NCBI GenBank assembly: GCA_022385755.1
Contig: MU278388.1
Location: 1-64,000, forward strand
Source: Trametopsis cervina
Taxonomy: Eukaryota; Basidiomycota; Agaricomycetes; Polyporales; Irpicaceae
Direction of reading: 5' to 3'
DNA: 64,000 nt
Shown: positions 11,078-21,645 of the stretch, piece after piece
Layout: each line of letters starts with the position of its first letter
How positions within the stretch are numbered: position 1 is the first letter of the stretch
The notes under the pieces: model-generated
The model's input: only the letters and a program-made list of their open reading frames with translations
Told to the model about the DNA's origin: nothing
The model's database searches: none
Translations under genes and position numbers: made by a program

Positions 11078-11922
11078 TGCACTATACGGACAAGGCCCTA
11101 ACTGGGATACATGCAGACCAGCAGGTTTCATGTCAAAGAAGTTTACCACCGCTCAACACGTCTACCGGGTGTTCGAACTGGAAACTATCGCTATCCTAGA
11201 AGCCCTCCTTAAATGGGAGGACAAGCTTATGGGCTATTTAATTACCATTGTCACCAATCACAAAGCCCTTGAATTCCTCAAGACCCAGGCTTGTATGTCT
11301 CCACGCCAAACGCAGTGGATGGAGTTCTTGGAACGATTCAAATATCTCATCAAGTATGTTCAGGGAATACTGAATAAGGTGTTGGACTGCTTCTCGAGGT
11401 ACTTTGAGAATGATAGAGATGGCGAAGTACATAACTACAATGACTATGTCAACGCGAACGTCCGATTCGACCCAGATGGCGAGGGACTTCTGATTGAACG
11501 ACGGAAGGAGATAGTGGCCCTGAAGCGGGAACTCGAACAACTGTTCAGCCAAAGGATAGCGATTGAGGGGACGGAGGATCGCACAAAGGAAGCAGAGGAA
11601 ATGCACGCCAACAAGAAGGACCCTAATCCCCTAGTCCCTGACGATCACAGACAACCCCTTCCACAAATCATCTCATCCTCAACGGAATGGACGGACCTGC
11701 TGAAAGAGGGCTACCTCCAAGATGCCCTGTTCAGTAAGGTTGGCAAAGCAATGAACAAACACACCAACTTCACCGAGAAGGATGGACTGATATGAACAAA
11801 GAACAGACTTGAACAAGTCGTGCTGTGTATCCCTCAGGTCAAAAAAGAACGCATCAGCTTGACAGGGAGGATTGTAGAAGCGGCGCACTCCACGATTGGA
11901 CATTTCGGTCATTGTAAGACGG
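11078..11922 (+). pseudogene. Gypsy RNase H C-terminus and integrase N-terminus
   Basis: Continues from 10,375: GPNWDTCRPAGFMSKKFT, ELETIAILEALLKWEDKL and FLKTQACMSPRQTQWMEF are typical RNase H and connection blocks. A spacer follows (11,440-11,790), then a stop at 11,795 and the start of the integrase HHCC zinc finger (AAHSTIGHFGHCKT) up to the second solo LTR at 11,923. Confidence 0.85.
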
Positions 11923-12601
11923 TGTCATGGTTATATGTGTGGCGCCCAATTTATTCGATTTCTTTTCTTTTATTTTGGCGCGTCCTACACGTCCTCGCGA
12001 TCACGTGACTCGTCAATGTGGTCTCATGACCCACACGATCACATGACTGGCACATGCACACATACTCGCGCTCCTTGCTCGGCCCGGACTGATAGCGACA
12101 TCACCAGCCCTGCAACTCCGCATGGCTCCCAGATTCTTCTGGAATCTTGGACTCCCTTTTTCTCGACCTTTCGGACTTTTGGTCCATCGGTCTATGACTC
12201 AGGCTCGGCATTAGTAATTATGCCCGAAGTGGCACCATTTCTATTGTCCCCCTTTGTCATTGTTCTTCCTCTTTGTTCTCTTTCCATTGCTGCGTCAACG
12301 CTATTGTCCTATTGTCTTGTCTGCCCTGCCCTAAAGTGGTCTGTGTGCAGACTCCAGTAGTATATATACTTGACCTTCGACGCTCCTAGCCCTCATCTCG
12401 ACCTTTTGGTCTTCACTGGGCTAGGTAAGCTCTTTTATTATCTTACTTGTATTTAGATAGCTTGCTAATGTATTTGGTCTTCACTGGGCTAGCTTTGCAC
12501 ATAGTTTACTAGTGGTTTACTCCTGAATAAGGAGTCTACACCTTTGGGTGTCTTGAGATTAAGGTTGATCCCTACACGTCACGTGACTAGTCTCCGTGAC
12601 A
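11923..12601 (+). repeat. Solo LTR B (679 bp) in the integrase zinc finger, 5-bp duplication GACGG
   Basis: Starts TGTCATGGTTATATGTG and ends CTCCGTGACA. Flanked by the 5-bp duplication GACGG (11,918-11,922 and 12,602-12,606). No internal sequence is present. It is in the same orientation as the host element, opposite to LTR A. A TATATATA run lies near 12,360. Confidence 0.94.
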
Positions 12602-13622
12602 GACGGTAGACTACATCCGCCAATGGTACTGGTGGCCAGGGTTAGGCTGTGAAGTAGAAAAGTTCTGCGGGAGCTGTGGCATGTGTTAGACAACCAAGTC
12701 ATCTAACCAAAAGCTTACAGGGCTCCTTCACTCCTTGCCCATCCCGTATCGCCCATGGTCATCAATCGCAATGGACTTTTTGGGTCCGTTCTCTCATAGC
12801 CACGGGTTCGACTATCTATGGGTAGTCATGTGCTGACTTACTGTACAAGTACACCTCATCCCGGCAACAACAAGGATAACAGCCTCGGAATTAGCCCACC
12901 TGTACATAAAAGAAGTCGTATGACTTCACGGAATAGTGGACTCGATAGTATCGGATAGGGACTCCAAATTCACCCCCAAGTTCTGGCAAGAGACCCACCG
13001 CCTACTAATGTCCACCGCCTTCCACCCTCAAACAGACGGAGTAACGGAGCGAGCTAATTGATCCATCGCTCAGGTTCTGTGAGGAATGGTACGCCCAGAT
13101 CAGACTGACTGGGTAGACAAGCTATCTATAGTTGAGTTCGCACTGAACTCGATGGTGAGCAGCGCTACTGGATTCGCCCCATTTGAGCTTAACGGAGGCT
13201 ACCTCTCACGCATGATTACTGCAAGCCCTGTAACAGAGCTGCCAGGTGTCCAGCAATTTGCGACCCAAGTCCTCGAAAACCTAGAGCAAGCCCAAGACCA
13301 GATTATCGAGAGTCAGATGTTTCAGACATATCATGCAAACCGTCGCCAACACGATGAGAATATGCAGAACAGCCAGTAGCCACTCAAGGCTGGCGACCAA
13401 GTATACTTATCCATGGAGAATCTCCAACTCCCCAAGGGGCGAGTAAAGAAACTCCTACCTAAATACATTGGGCCATACACCATCACAAAGATATTCCCCC
13501 GGACGGCTAACTACCAGATCGACCTCCCGGAGGATCTCAAAAGACGACGGGTTCATAACATGTTCCACATCAACCGTTTACATAGGCATGAAGCGAACGA
13601 CAACCAACTATTCCCTCACTGA
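12602..13622 (+). pseudogene. Gypsy integrase core and chromodomain-side tail
   Basis: Inserts the DNA copy into the genome in active relatives. After the LTR the zinc finger resumes (WYWWPGLG ... CGSCGMC), then the core with SSIAMDFLGPFS (first Asp), [15 protein letters not shown] (second Asp) and [16 protein letters not shown] (Glu). The tail has PLKAGDQVYLSMENL, LLPKYIGPYTI and RRVHNMFHINRLHR. At least six stops break the frame: 12,687, 12,834, 12,921, 13,059, 13,080 and 13,377; most are TGA at a position where relatives have arginine. Confidence 0.9.
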
Positions 13623-13653
13623 GAAACACAAGTACACTATGATCTAGGCAACC

Positions 13654-13880
13654 TGTAAAGGTTGGCCTTTTCACTTTACTTTCCCTGCTCAGTAAGTTTA
13701 ACCGAATGTATTTGGAACCTACAGGTAGTACAGGAGTATAGTAAAAAGGTGGAGATCTCTTACGGAGATCTCCTGTGTATAAGTGTAGATCAGTAACTGT
13801 ACAGTATCTAGATCTACAATTCAAGAGTTCGATGTCTGGGAACTCGGTCCTGTCTAATCCGTCCATACATCTCCCTTACA
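13654..13880 (-). repeat. LTR-like sequence of a second retroelement family
   Basis: On the minus strand it begins TGTAAGGGAGATG and ends CCAACCTTTACA, i.e. TGTAA...TTACA ends. Just upstream on that strand is GGGGGGAGTG (13,881-13,890), a purine tract as expected before a 3' LTR. It does not match the TGTCATGG family. The superfamily (Ty1/copia or Ty3/gypsy) cannot be decided. Confidence 0.55.
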
Positions 13881-14362
13881 CACTCCCCCCAGACGAAACC
13901 CAAGGGTGTAGTCAACATTAAGGGTGTGCTAGACTATATATTAGTTCATATCTACATTTGGAGATCTGGGAAGGGTCCATTCATGCTCAAGTCTCCCCAC
14001 TCATCGTTTTCCAAGTCCATGCCATTTTCTGACTGCTCCCTGTGCCCCTCGTGCTGCGTGCTATATGTGTGAGCTAGGTCGTTGTATGTGGAGGGGCAAG
14101 CTGAGTATCGAGTAGCGCTTGAGCCACCTTGACAGTGGCTACTGAAGGAGAAGCCAGCCCTCTTAGCGGTTTATCTTTTCTTCTTCACGTGCTCGTATGC
14201 CTTGTGCCAGTGAGCCTTCGTTCGAGGTTCAACCCACTTCGCCCACAAGGATTGCGACATGGGACCCCTCAGGATAGAGTGATGGATGTCAGTGCCAGCT
14301 TTCATAGGGATACAATTGGCCCAAGCTACTACTGTTGTCCAATGTTCCCATGCCATCAGATT
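13881..14362 (-). mobile_element. 3' internal fragment of the second retroelement
   Basis: Lies between the purine tract and LTR C. On the minus strand it codes for pieces such as WEHWTTVVAWANCIPMKAG and PRTKAHWHKAYEHVKKKR, and in another frame an acidic tail ending GDLSMNGPFPDLQM and a stop just before the LTR-like sequence. I do not recognise these peptides. The right side is cut by LTR C. Confidence 0.4.
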
Positions 14363-15042
14363 TGTTACAGAGACTGAGTCACATAACACTAGGGATAACC
14401 CTAATCTCAAGACACCAAACGGTGTAAACGTCTTATTCAGAGGTAAACAGCTAGGAAGCTGTACGCAAATCTAGCCCAGTAAAGACCAAGTAACATTAGT
14501 AAGTAATGATAATATATAAGTAAGTAACTAAGGCTTACCTAGCTTAGTAAAGACCAAAAGGTCGAGATGAAGGCTAGAAGCAAAGGAGGCCGGGTATTTA
14601 TACTACTAAAGGCTGTGCACGGACCACTTTAGGGTAGGACAATAAAGACAATAGGATATAGCAGCAGGACAATAGAACAATAGAAACGGAAACAATAGAA
14701 AGAACAACGACTAGAGAGACAATAGAATGGTGCCACTACAGTGTAATTACTAAGGCCGAGTCTGAGTCATAGAGCGATGGACCGGGAGTTCAATGGGTCG
14801 GGAAAAGGAAGAGTCCAAGGTTCCGGAAGGATCCGGAAGCCGTGCAGAGTTGCAGGGCCAGTGATGTTGCTATCAGTCTGGGCCGAGTGAGGAGCGCGAG
14901 TGCACGTGCATGCACATGTCATGTGATTGTGCAGATCATGAGACCGTGTCGACGAGTCACATGATCACAAAGACGTGTAGGATGCGCCGAAATATAAGAA
15001 AAGAAATCAAGTAAATTGAGCGCTACATGTATAACCATGACA
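14363..15042 (-). repeat. LTR C (680 bp), same family, no target duplication
   Basis: Minus-strand ends TGTCATGGTTATACATG and CTCTGTAACA. The flanks do not match (AGATT left, ATTAT right). The right flank continues a repeat unit seen intact at 17,316, but its left half is absent, so this LTR marks a rearrangement junction rather than a simple solo LTR. Relative to LTR A it shows many CG to CA/TG changes. Confidence 0.88.
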
Positions 15043-15282
15043 ATTATTGAGCTCAGAAAGTGCAAAATACTGCCAAAACATCGAAATTGAGAGCCATATT
15101 TCCACATTCGGCAAGTTTATTTCAGCCCTAGAGACTTCAATTTTGAAGCCATACTGTTGGTGTTGATACTAATAGATTGTACTATACCATGGGTACCTCC
15201 TAGAGTGGTCAGATATGGGTGTCTAGTTTGGTAAGTAAGCATTACTTACCCAGTAACAACTGTTACTTACTTCATTTGCTTA

Positions 15283-15480
15283 TTTGTAATGGATTGTATT
15301 TACTTGGTGGCAATCATTACTTACTTGGTTACAATGTCTATTTACTTGGTAACAAATATTACTTACTTAGTAACAACTATTACTTACTTAGTAACAACTA
15401 TTACTTACTCAGTAACAACTTCTACTTACTCTATAACAACTTCTATCTACTTAGTAACAACTTCTATTTATCATGTGAGT
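15283..15480. repeat. 21-bp minisatellite, unit 1
   Basis: About nine degenerate copies of a 21-bp word with core TTACTTAGTAACAAC. A 21-bp period keeps frame, so translations show seven-residue periods (TYLVTTI), but there is no start context or neighbouring coding sequence. A B-box-like GGTTCAATTCC lies just beyond it at 15,500. Confidence 0.85.
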
Positions 15481-17502
15481 TCTTTTTCTTACTGACTGAG
15501 GTTCAATTCCTGCCCGGGGCAGTTTTTGAAATGCATAAGCAGCTATTATGCTTTTCGTATGCAGTTTCTGGGCGTCTACCATTTCATTAAAAACGACAGT
15601 CAAAGTTGCTTACATCTAGCCTGCTGATTGGCTTAGGGCTCATGCAGCGCATGATACGGCCGTTGGGCGCTTAATTAGGTGCACAGTCATCCGCTCAGAG
15701 CGGCCTGTAGTACTGACCGGCCTTTGTTTGGCTTTTGTTTGGCCTCTTTTGGGGTGTTTTCGCTTAAATTGACTTTAGAGCCCTCAATAAAATCTGGAAA
15801 ACTCTGGAAAAATCTTTCAAAATTCTGGAACACTTAGAAGCCCCCTTGCATATGGTCACATCACCTTCCCACGGTCATGTGATCTCACAAATTGTCTTCT
15901 TTTCCTAGAAAATGCACAAAACACCTCATAGAGAGCTCAATAAAATATCGAAAAATGCGCTAAAATCTAAATACATTATGTAATACATTCAGGCATATGT
16001 CTGAGATGTTGAATGACTGTTCTAGCCTGAGTATTGAGTGAAAGGCATACATGTAAAAGTGTAGACAGACCGTGGGAGTGTACCTTCCCAAAATGGAAGG
16101 TGTGCGCTTATCTAATCTGACCCTCCCACCATGCACGGGATTGCTGTAGCTGCATTATTAAGCTCGGAAAACACAAAATACTCGCAAAACATTGATAATG
16201 CAAGTTTTCGAAGGTAATAAAACAACACTGAGACATGGAATATACCTCAAATGAGGGGGGCTCTTGACTAAAAGTGTTTTATGAGCCAAACCGAAGTTCA
16301 TCAAAGTTGGGCGCTTATTTCCCAAAAAGGGCATATGTGTTTCTCATCTTCTGCTGTCAATTCTGCATGGTTTCCTTGATAAAGGTGACCACAGTGTAGT
16401 CCAATGTCATGGCTACATGTGGATATACATATTACTGGGAACCTTTGAGATGGGGAGGCTGTAAAAATTGAGGAAGTTTTGTAATCTCAAATAAGCACTC
16501 AACTACACAAAATAGTAATGGGTTAATAATTGCTACTAATGCTATTAAAATCATACAAAATAGTAACAAACTATTGTTATAAAAGTGTATTCCAATCAAA
16601 ATTCCCACGCTTTAGGGCAAACCTTGTCAAGGTCGCAGAACCTCAACTTGGGTGAGCAGGCCGGCAAGCAGCAGGTAACGATTCCTGAGGTGTTTATACA
16701 TCTGGAATTACATGCAATACATTATTCAATTGTTTTTGTTGAGAAAGCAGTAGATTTTCTATTTTTTTATTGATACAAATGATTAAATAGTGAAAAAACA
16801 CTTTATATGATGTTTTACCACTATCAAAGTGAACTAAAGTAATTTAAAAGGTCACATAATCATAAACATACACTAAAAGAACTCACAAAGGACTTTGAAG
16901 ACTATTTGAAATTTATGATGATTTTCCAGATTCTCCAGATTTTTAATTAAGACTTTACAGTCAATTTATATACTGTGTGAAAAAGACTTCCCAATGGAGT
17001 AAAATGTGCAATTCTGTAATCTACTATCATCACTACAAACAGGTTTGCTGTAGCTATGTTATTAAGCTTAGAAAGTGGAAAGCATTACCAAAACATCAGA
17101 TTTTAGAGGGCATCATAGCTCTAGAAGTGCAACTGAAGATAGATATATGACTCTATAGGCTGTGCAAAATTTAATGTGATTTTTCTGGATTTTTCTGAAT
17201 TTTATTTGATGCTCTACAGTCAATTTATTGACCGTGGGAAAACAACTTCCAAATACGTAAAACGTCCGCTTAGCTAATGTGATGTCATCACTACAAACAG
17301 TTTTGCTGTAGCTGCATTATTGAGCTCAGAAAGTGTAAAATACTGTCAAAACATCGAAATTGAGAGCCATATTTCCGCATTTGGGCAAGTTTATTTCAGC
17401 TCTAGGGACTTCAATTCTGAAGCTGTACTGTTAATGTTGATACTAATAGATTGTACTATATCATGGGTACCTCCTGAAGGGGTCAAATACGGGCGCCTAT
17501 TT

Positions 17503-17668
17503 TGGTAAGTAATCATTACTTACCCAGTAACAACTATTACTTACTCAACAACAATATCTATTTACTCAGTAATAAATATTACTTACTTGGTAACAATGTC
17601 TACTTATTTGGTAATAATGTCTACTTACCAAGTAACAATGTTTACTTACTCTATAACAACTTCTATTT
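17503..17668. repeat. 21-bp minisatellite, unit 2
   Basis: Same core word as in unit 1 with fewer, more diverged copies, followed again by a B-box-like GGTTCAATCC at about 17,690. A weaker trace is visible at about 22,310-22,460. Confidence 0.8.
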
Positions 17669-17892
17669 ACTGACTGGGGTTCAATCCTTGCCTGGGGAAG
17701 TATTTGAAATGCATAAGCAGTCATTATGCATATCAGAGGCAGTTACTGGGCGTCTACCATTTTCTGTCAAAAAACCGTCAAAGCTGCTTACATTCAGCCT
17801 GCTGATTGGCTTAGAGCTCATGTAGCACATGGTACGCATTTTGGGCGCTTAATTGAACAGTTGGGTATCGGATTAAGTCTATAGTGGTGTAC

Positions 17893-17990
17893 TGTGTGGT
17901 CCCATGGACTAGTGGTAGCAGCTCATGAAAATGCTCTAGGTGTGCTCTGGTTCAATTCCCTTCAAAGCCATTTTTCCCCTGGGCCGGATT
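17893..17990 (+). other. tRNA-like (SINE-head-like) sequence, not a functional tRNA
   Basis: GGTCCCATGGACTAGTGGTA resembles the 5' part and A box of a eukaryotic tRNA, and 45-50 bases later GGTTCAATTCC resembles the B box. The acceptor stem does not close and the anticodon arm is not convincing. It lies in the stretch present in unit 2 and absent from unit 1, which is what a SINE insertion would give. Confidence 0.45.
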
Positions 17991-19171
17991 GTGTTTTAGA
18001 TAAGCTCTCTTTATCAGCTTTCTAGTTTATTTCCAGCGTCTATCGTTTCAGTCAAAATGTGAGGTAATTCTGCTTACTTTCAGCTTACTGAGGCCGCTCT
18101 GACCGGCCCCTGGGAATGGTGGCTGAACTTTATTTGGCTGTTTTTTGGCTGTTTTCGCTAAAATTGACTGTAGAGCCTCCAATAAAGTCCGGAAAAATCT
18201 GGAAAAATCGCCAGAAATTCTGGCAGGCTTAGAAGCCCTCTCTCACACGATCACATGACTTTCTCACGATCATGTGATCTCGCAAACCGAGTTCTTTTGC
18301 TAAAAAATGCACAGAATGTCTTATACAAAGCGAAATAAAATGTGGAAAAATGCACTAAAATTAGAATACATTATGTAATACATATGAGCATCTGTCTCAG
18401 ATGTCACAGGACTGTCATAGCTTATGTATTGAGTGAAAGGCAGACATGTAAAGGTGTAGACATACCGTGGGAGTTTATCTTCCCAAAATGGAAGATGTGC
18501 GCTTATCTAATCTGATCCTGCCACCATGCATGGCTTTGCTGTAGTTGCATTATTAAGCTCAGAAAACACAAAATACTCGAAAAACATAGACAATGCAAGC
18601 TTTCAAGACCCATAAAAGAGCATTGAGGCATGGAATACACTTCAAATGAGGGGGGTTCTTTGCTAAAAGTGTTTTATAAGCCAAACCGAAGCCCATCAAA
18701 GTTGGGCGCTTATTTCCCAAAAAGGGCATATGTGTTTCTCATCTTCTTCTCTCAATTCTGCATGGTTTCCTTAATAAAGGTGACCACAGTGTAGCCCAAT
18801 GTCATGGCTACATGTGGATATAAAAATTGCTGGGAAACTTTGAGATGGGGAGGCTGTAAAAATCGAGGAAGTTTTGAAGTCTCAAATAAGCGCTCAACTA
18901 CACAAAATTGTAATGGGTCAATAATTACTACTAATGCCATCAAAAGCATACAATATGGTAATCAAATATGCTTATAAAAGTGTATTCCCATCAAATTCCC
19001 ACGCATTGGGGACAAAAAGCGTCACATGTCGCAGAACCCCAATATGCCAGATGTTACTGGAACGATTCTTTTCTTCGTACCTCAGGAATCGTAATGTGTT
19101 TGATGTTACTGAAACAATTCTAACTTCGTACCTCAGAAATCGTAACATATGAAGGCTTTAGGAATTACAAT

Positions 19172-21645
19172 CTGCTGCTTGCCAGCCTGCTCACCAAGTG
19201 AGGAACTTGATATGTAAAATACATTTAACTAGATATGCATATCACTAAACATCTCTCATACTAAAGATAGGGAAAACAATTATCATTCTAGCACTGATTC
19301 ATGTCATGATAGATCATCTACCAGAGTACAAAGAATCAATAATTGACCCATGTTCTATGTTAACACCAATCTCATAGAAGTATATCAGATGAGCATTCCC
19401 TTCTATCATTAATACAAGAAAGAGCCATTGAAACTCTGTGCCTCAGTTGAAAAAGTGTCAAGACTAAACCACGAGCCATATTCCTGACAGCAGCAACTCT
19501 AATCATTGTACCAGCAAACCTGCTAAATCAGTAGTTCAGTAAAGTCAACAAGCACTGTAGTGATTTGTTGAGATGTTACATGATCACTGTAAAGTTATTT
19601 CCATCACCACAATAGTTGATAACAGATTATGATGTATGTGATATATTCTCTCTTATTATCTGAAACTACATTTGATGATAGGTAGTTTTTATAACGCATC
19701 CTCATATGTAAGGACCTACATTTTAATAAAGCCCACAGCTAAACCTTAATGAATAGCAGGTCTTTTTTGCGAGGTAACATGAATGAAACTAATCTCTTTG
19801 TAGTTACCACATACATGCAAGTGCTCTGTCTCTAAAGGGTCATCTATAAGAATACCAAAGTGCAAATGCAAACTACCTGCAGATGTCTCACCATTACTTC
19901 AAGTCTATTAGAAGCGATTTGTAATCAACAAAGGTTATGTTTTGGCAAACACTACCACTGACCTCATGACTCGTGTGATGAATCTTAGTGTTGAGTAAAA
20001 ATGGATTGCTACAGGAACACCTACAAGTAAATTAAGCTTCATTCATAAAGACTGATACCTGACTTTGTTTAGTCAATATGATGGTTTACACTTTGATGAA
20101 AACAGTGAAGCAATGTTACAGTTTTTTAAAAATAGACATTTACTCCAGACCAGTGGCCACACTGTTACACAGAATGTAAATAATCACAATGAGTTTGAGG
20201 GGCTTGTGGATGAATCTGGCAATGTGAAACAGAAGTCTTCAGCTGTTTCAATAGACAATATCGACTTATTCTATTCAGTCAATGATAGTGTTTGACATTG
20301 AACAGCAATAGATCAATTTGATTTGATGAAGCCCAGCAAGATGCTCAGCTTGTTTTTACAGGCTTCACAATTTGCGACTGATCTCAAGCCGTTCATAGTG
20401 TAAGTAAGAACTCCTCTGATGAACCACACTAGTTTACATTATAATGTTATTTACATACTTATGCAAGTCATGCAGAATGTCATGATTCAGCATAGGTATG
20501 CAGCATAATTTTATATATTCTATTCTACCCCTCGTAGATTTTGGTCTTAAAGATATTCAAAAGGAAGTGAGCCTTTCCTCTATATCTCATGAAACTGTTC
20601 TTCTCGACCTCGACTATTATGCTGCCATGACATACTGTCATGCAGGTTGGCATTGTGATCAATGCAAAAACTTCAAAGTGTAGAGACGTGATAAGCAGTG
20701 CAAAAATGCGATCCAGACACTTAAAGCTGATTTGTTGACTTAGAATTACATGCTTCATCCTCAGGTTTGTATCTTCAATAGATAGTGTTTATCTGCAAAC
20801 AACTGACTTTATACTTGCTGCTAGAATGCGGAGACTCTGCATCAATTGAATGAAAACATATCACAGTAAGATTCTATGCCTTAGTATTTATTTGCAACTG
20901 ATCTGTACCCTCATAGAGTTATGTTTTGGTATGTTGATAACTTGACATTTTACATAGATAATACAATAAATGAAAGGGAAACTTTTATAACAGAGGCAAA
21001 GTAGAAGCTCGAAGAAGGAAAAAATCCTGTAAGTGGATTTTGATGCATTATTGCAGGCATATAAGTTTGTGTGAATGCCTTGAGGTTCTACTTGAAGGCT
21101 GTATCTTGTATTTTACGTGTTCATTCAAATCTAACTCAACATGCAATACCATCTGGAAAGGACTACATGCCCATTCCACTTTAAAAAGCTCATGGTCTCT
21201 ACTGCTTATTTGACATCTGAATGCCTCAAAACCCTTCAGAAACTATGTGATGTGCAAACCGCTTGCTTTAGTGGAACAACTCATCAAATATCAAGAAACT
21301 GTTGTTTTGGAGGAAGAATAGTGCTACTAGAATAATCTCAGTGCAATAACTGTCAACAAGTTATTGCGGAAACAACTACAAAAAGCTGACAGCAATGTTA
21401 AAATGACTGGTCACAGTAGTATAACAGCAGCTAAAGCAGACCTTCTCAGCAAACTTGCAGACACTTAGGTAAAGCAGCAAGGCATTGGAACAAGAAGATA
21501 ACAAAGGCAGCATGCAATCCTCAAGCAATCTATAACTGATCTTTCTCTTTAGCTGACATTCAGATAGATAACTCCTCCTTGTTAAAGTTGGACTATATCC
21601 TCACTGACGTATGTTATACTTGGTGAGTAGGCCAACAAGTGGCAG
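19172..21645. repeat. Insert bounded by inverted repeats, carrying an SNF2 fragment
   Basis: CTGCTTGCCAGCCTGCTCAC (within 19,172-19,198) and the diverged reverse copy CTTGGTGAGTAGGCC (from 21,619) face each other. The same sequence occurs once in unit 1 at 16,647 (CTTGGGTGAGCAGGCC), where no insert is present. The roughly 2.4 kb between the arms is therefore extra in unit 2. The stretch 19,200-19,960 shows nothing I can identify. Confidence 0.6.
19965..21600 (+). pseudogene. Decayed fragment of an SNF2-family helicase gene
   Basis: Scattered exons can be read in order: KWIATGTPTSK (motif III region) just after a stop; ATDLKPFIV; NVMIQHR; EVSLSSISHETVLLDLDYYA; NAETLHQLNENISQ; MFWYVDNLTFYIDNTI; VSTAYLTSECLKTLQ; LVEQLIKYQETVVLEEE; KMTGHSSITAAKADLLSKLA. 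This is the order expected in basidiomycete SNF2-type ATPases between motif III and the helicase C domain. Introns are still present (GTAAGT at about 20,401), so it is a DNA-level copy and not a processed one. Stops and small indels are frequent. The N-terminal motifs I-II and the C domain are missing; the fragment ends at the inverted repeat. Confidence 0.7.

Larger units (their letters stand above)
1..13653 (+). mobile_element. Degenerate Ty3/gypsy retrotransposon, interrupted by a hAT element and two solo LTRs
   Basis: Reading + strand and skipping the insertions at 2,518-8,100, 10,376-11,072 and 11,923-12,601, the order is LTR, gag, aspartic protease, reverse transcriptase, RNase H, integrase. 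RNase H before integrase is the Ty3/gypsy order. Several in-frame stops and frame changes make it inactive. The expected 3' LTR is missing: after the last integrase codon at 13,622 a different LTR-like sequence begins at 13,654. The internal protein frame continues smoothly across each insertion site once one target-site copy is removed, which shows the insertions came later. Confidence 0.9.
15043..19030. repeat. Two diverged copies of a 2.27-kb repeat unit
   Basis: Unit 1 begins at 15,043 and unit 2 at 17,316, a 2,273-bp offset. Landmarks recur in order: ATTATTGAGCTCAG, GGTACCTCC, the 21-bp minisatellite, GGGCGCTTAATT, a CATGTGATC-containing segment, TGTGCGCTTATCTAATCTGA, GTTGGGCGCTTATTTCCC and ATGGCTACATGTGGATAT. 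By the last landmark the offset has grown to about 2,395 bp because unit 2 carries an extra insert at about 17,860-18,085. The region is AT-rich, with no coding frame and no recognisable terminal repeats; the class of element is unknown. Confidence 0.85.

Noticed and set aside
14363..15042. LTR C as the 3' LTR of the main gypsy element
   Set aside because: It is on the opposite strand and its left flank is a different retroelement fragment.
15219..15590. Open frames with a YLLSNN or TYLVTTI repeat
   Set aside because: Caused by the 21-bp minisatellite; no start context and no flanking coding sequence.
17893..17990. Functional tRNA gene
   Set aside because: A- and B-box-like words are present but no closed acceptor stem or convincing anticodon arm.
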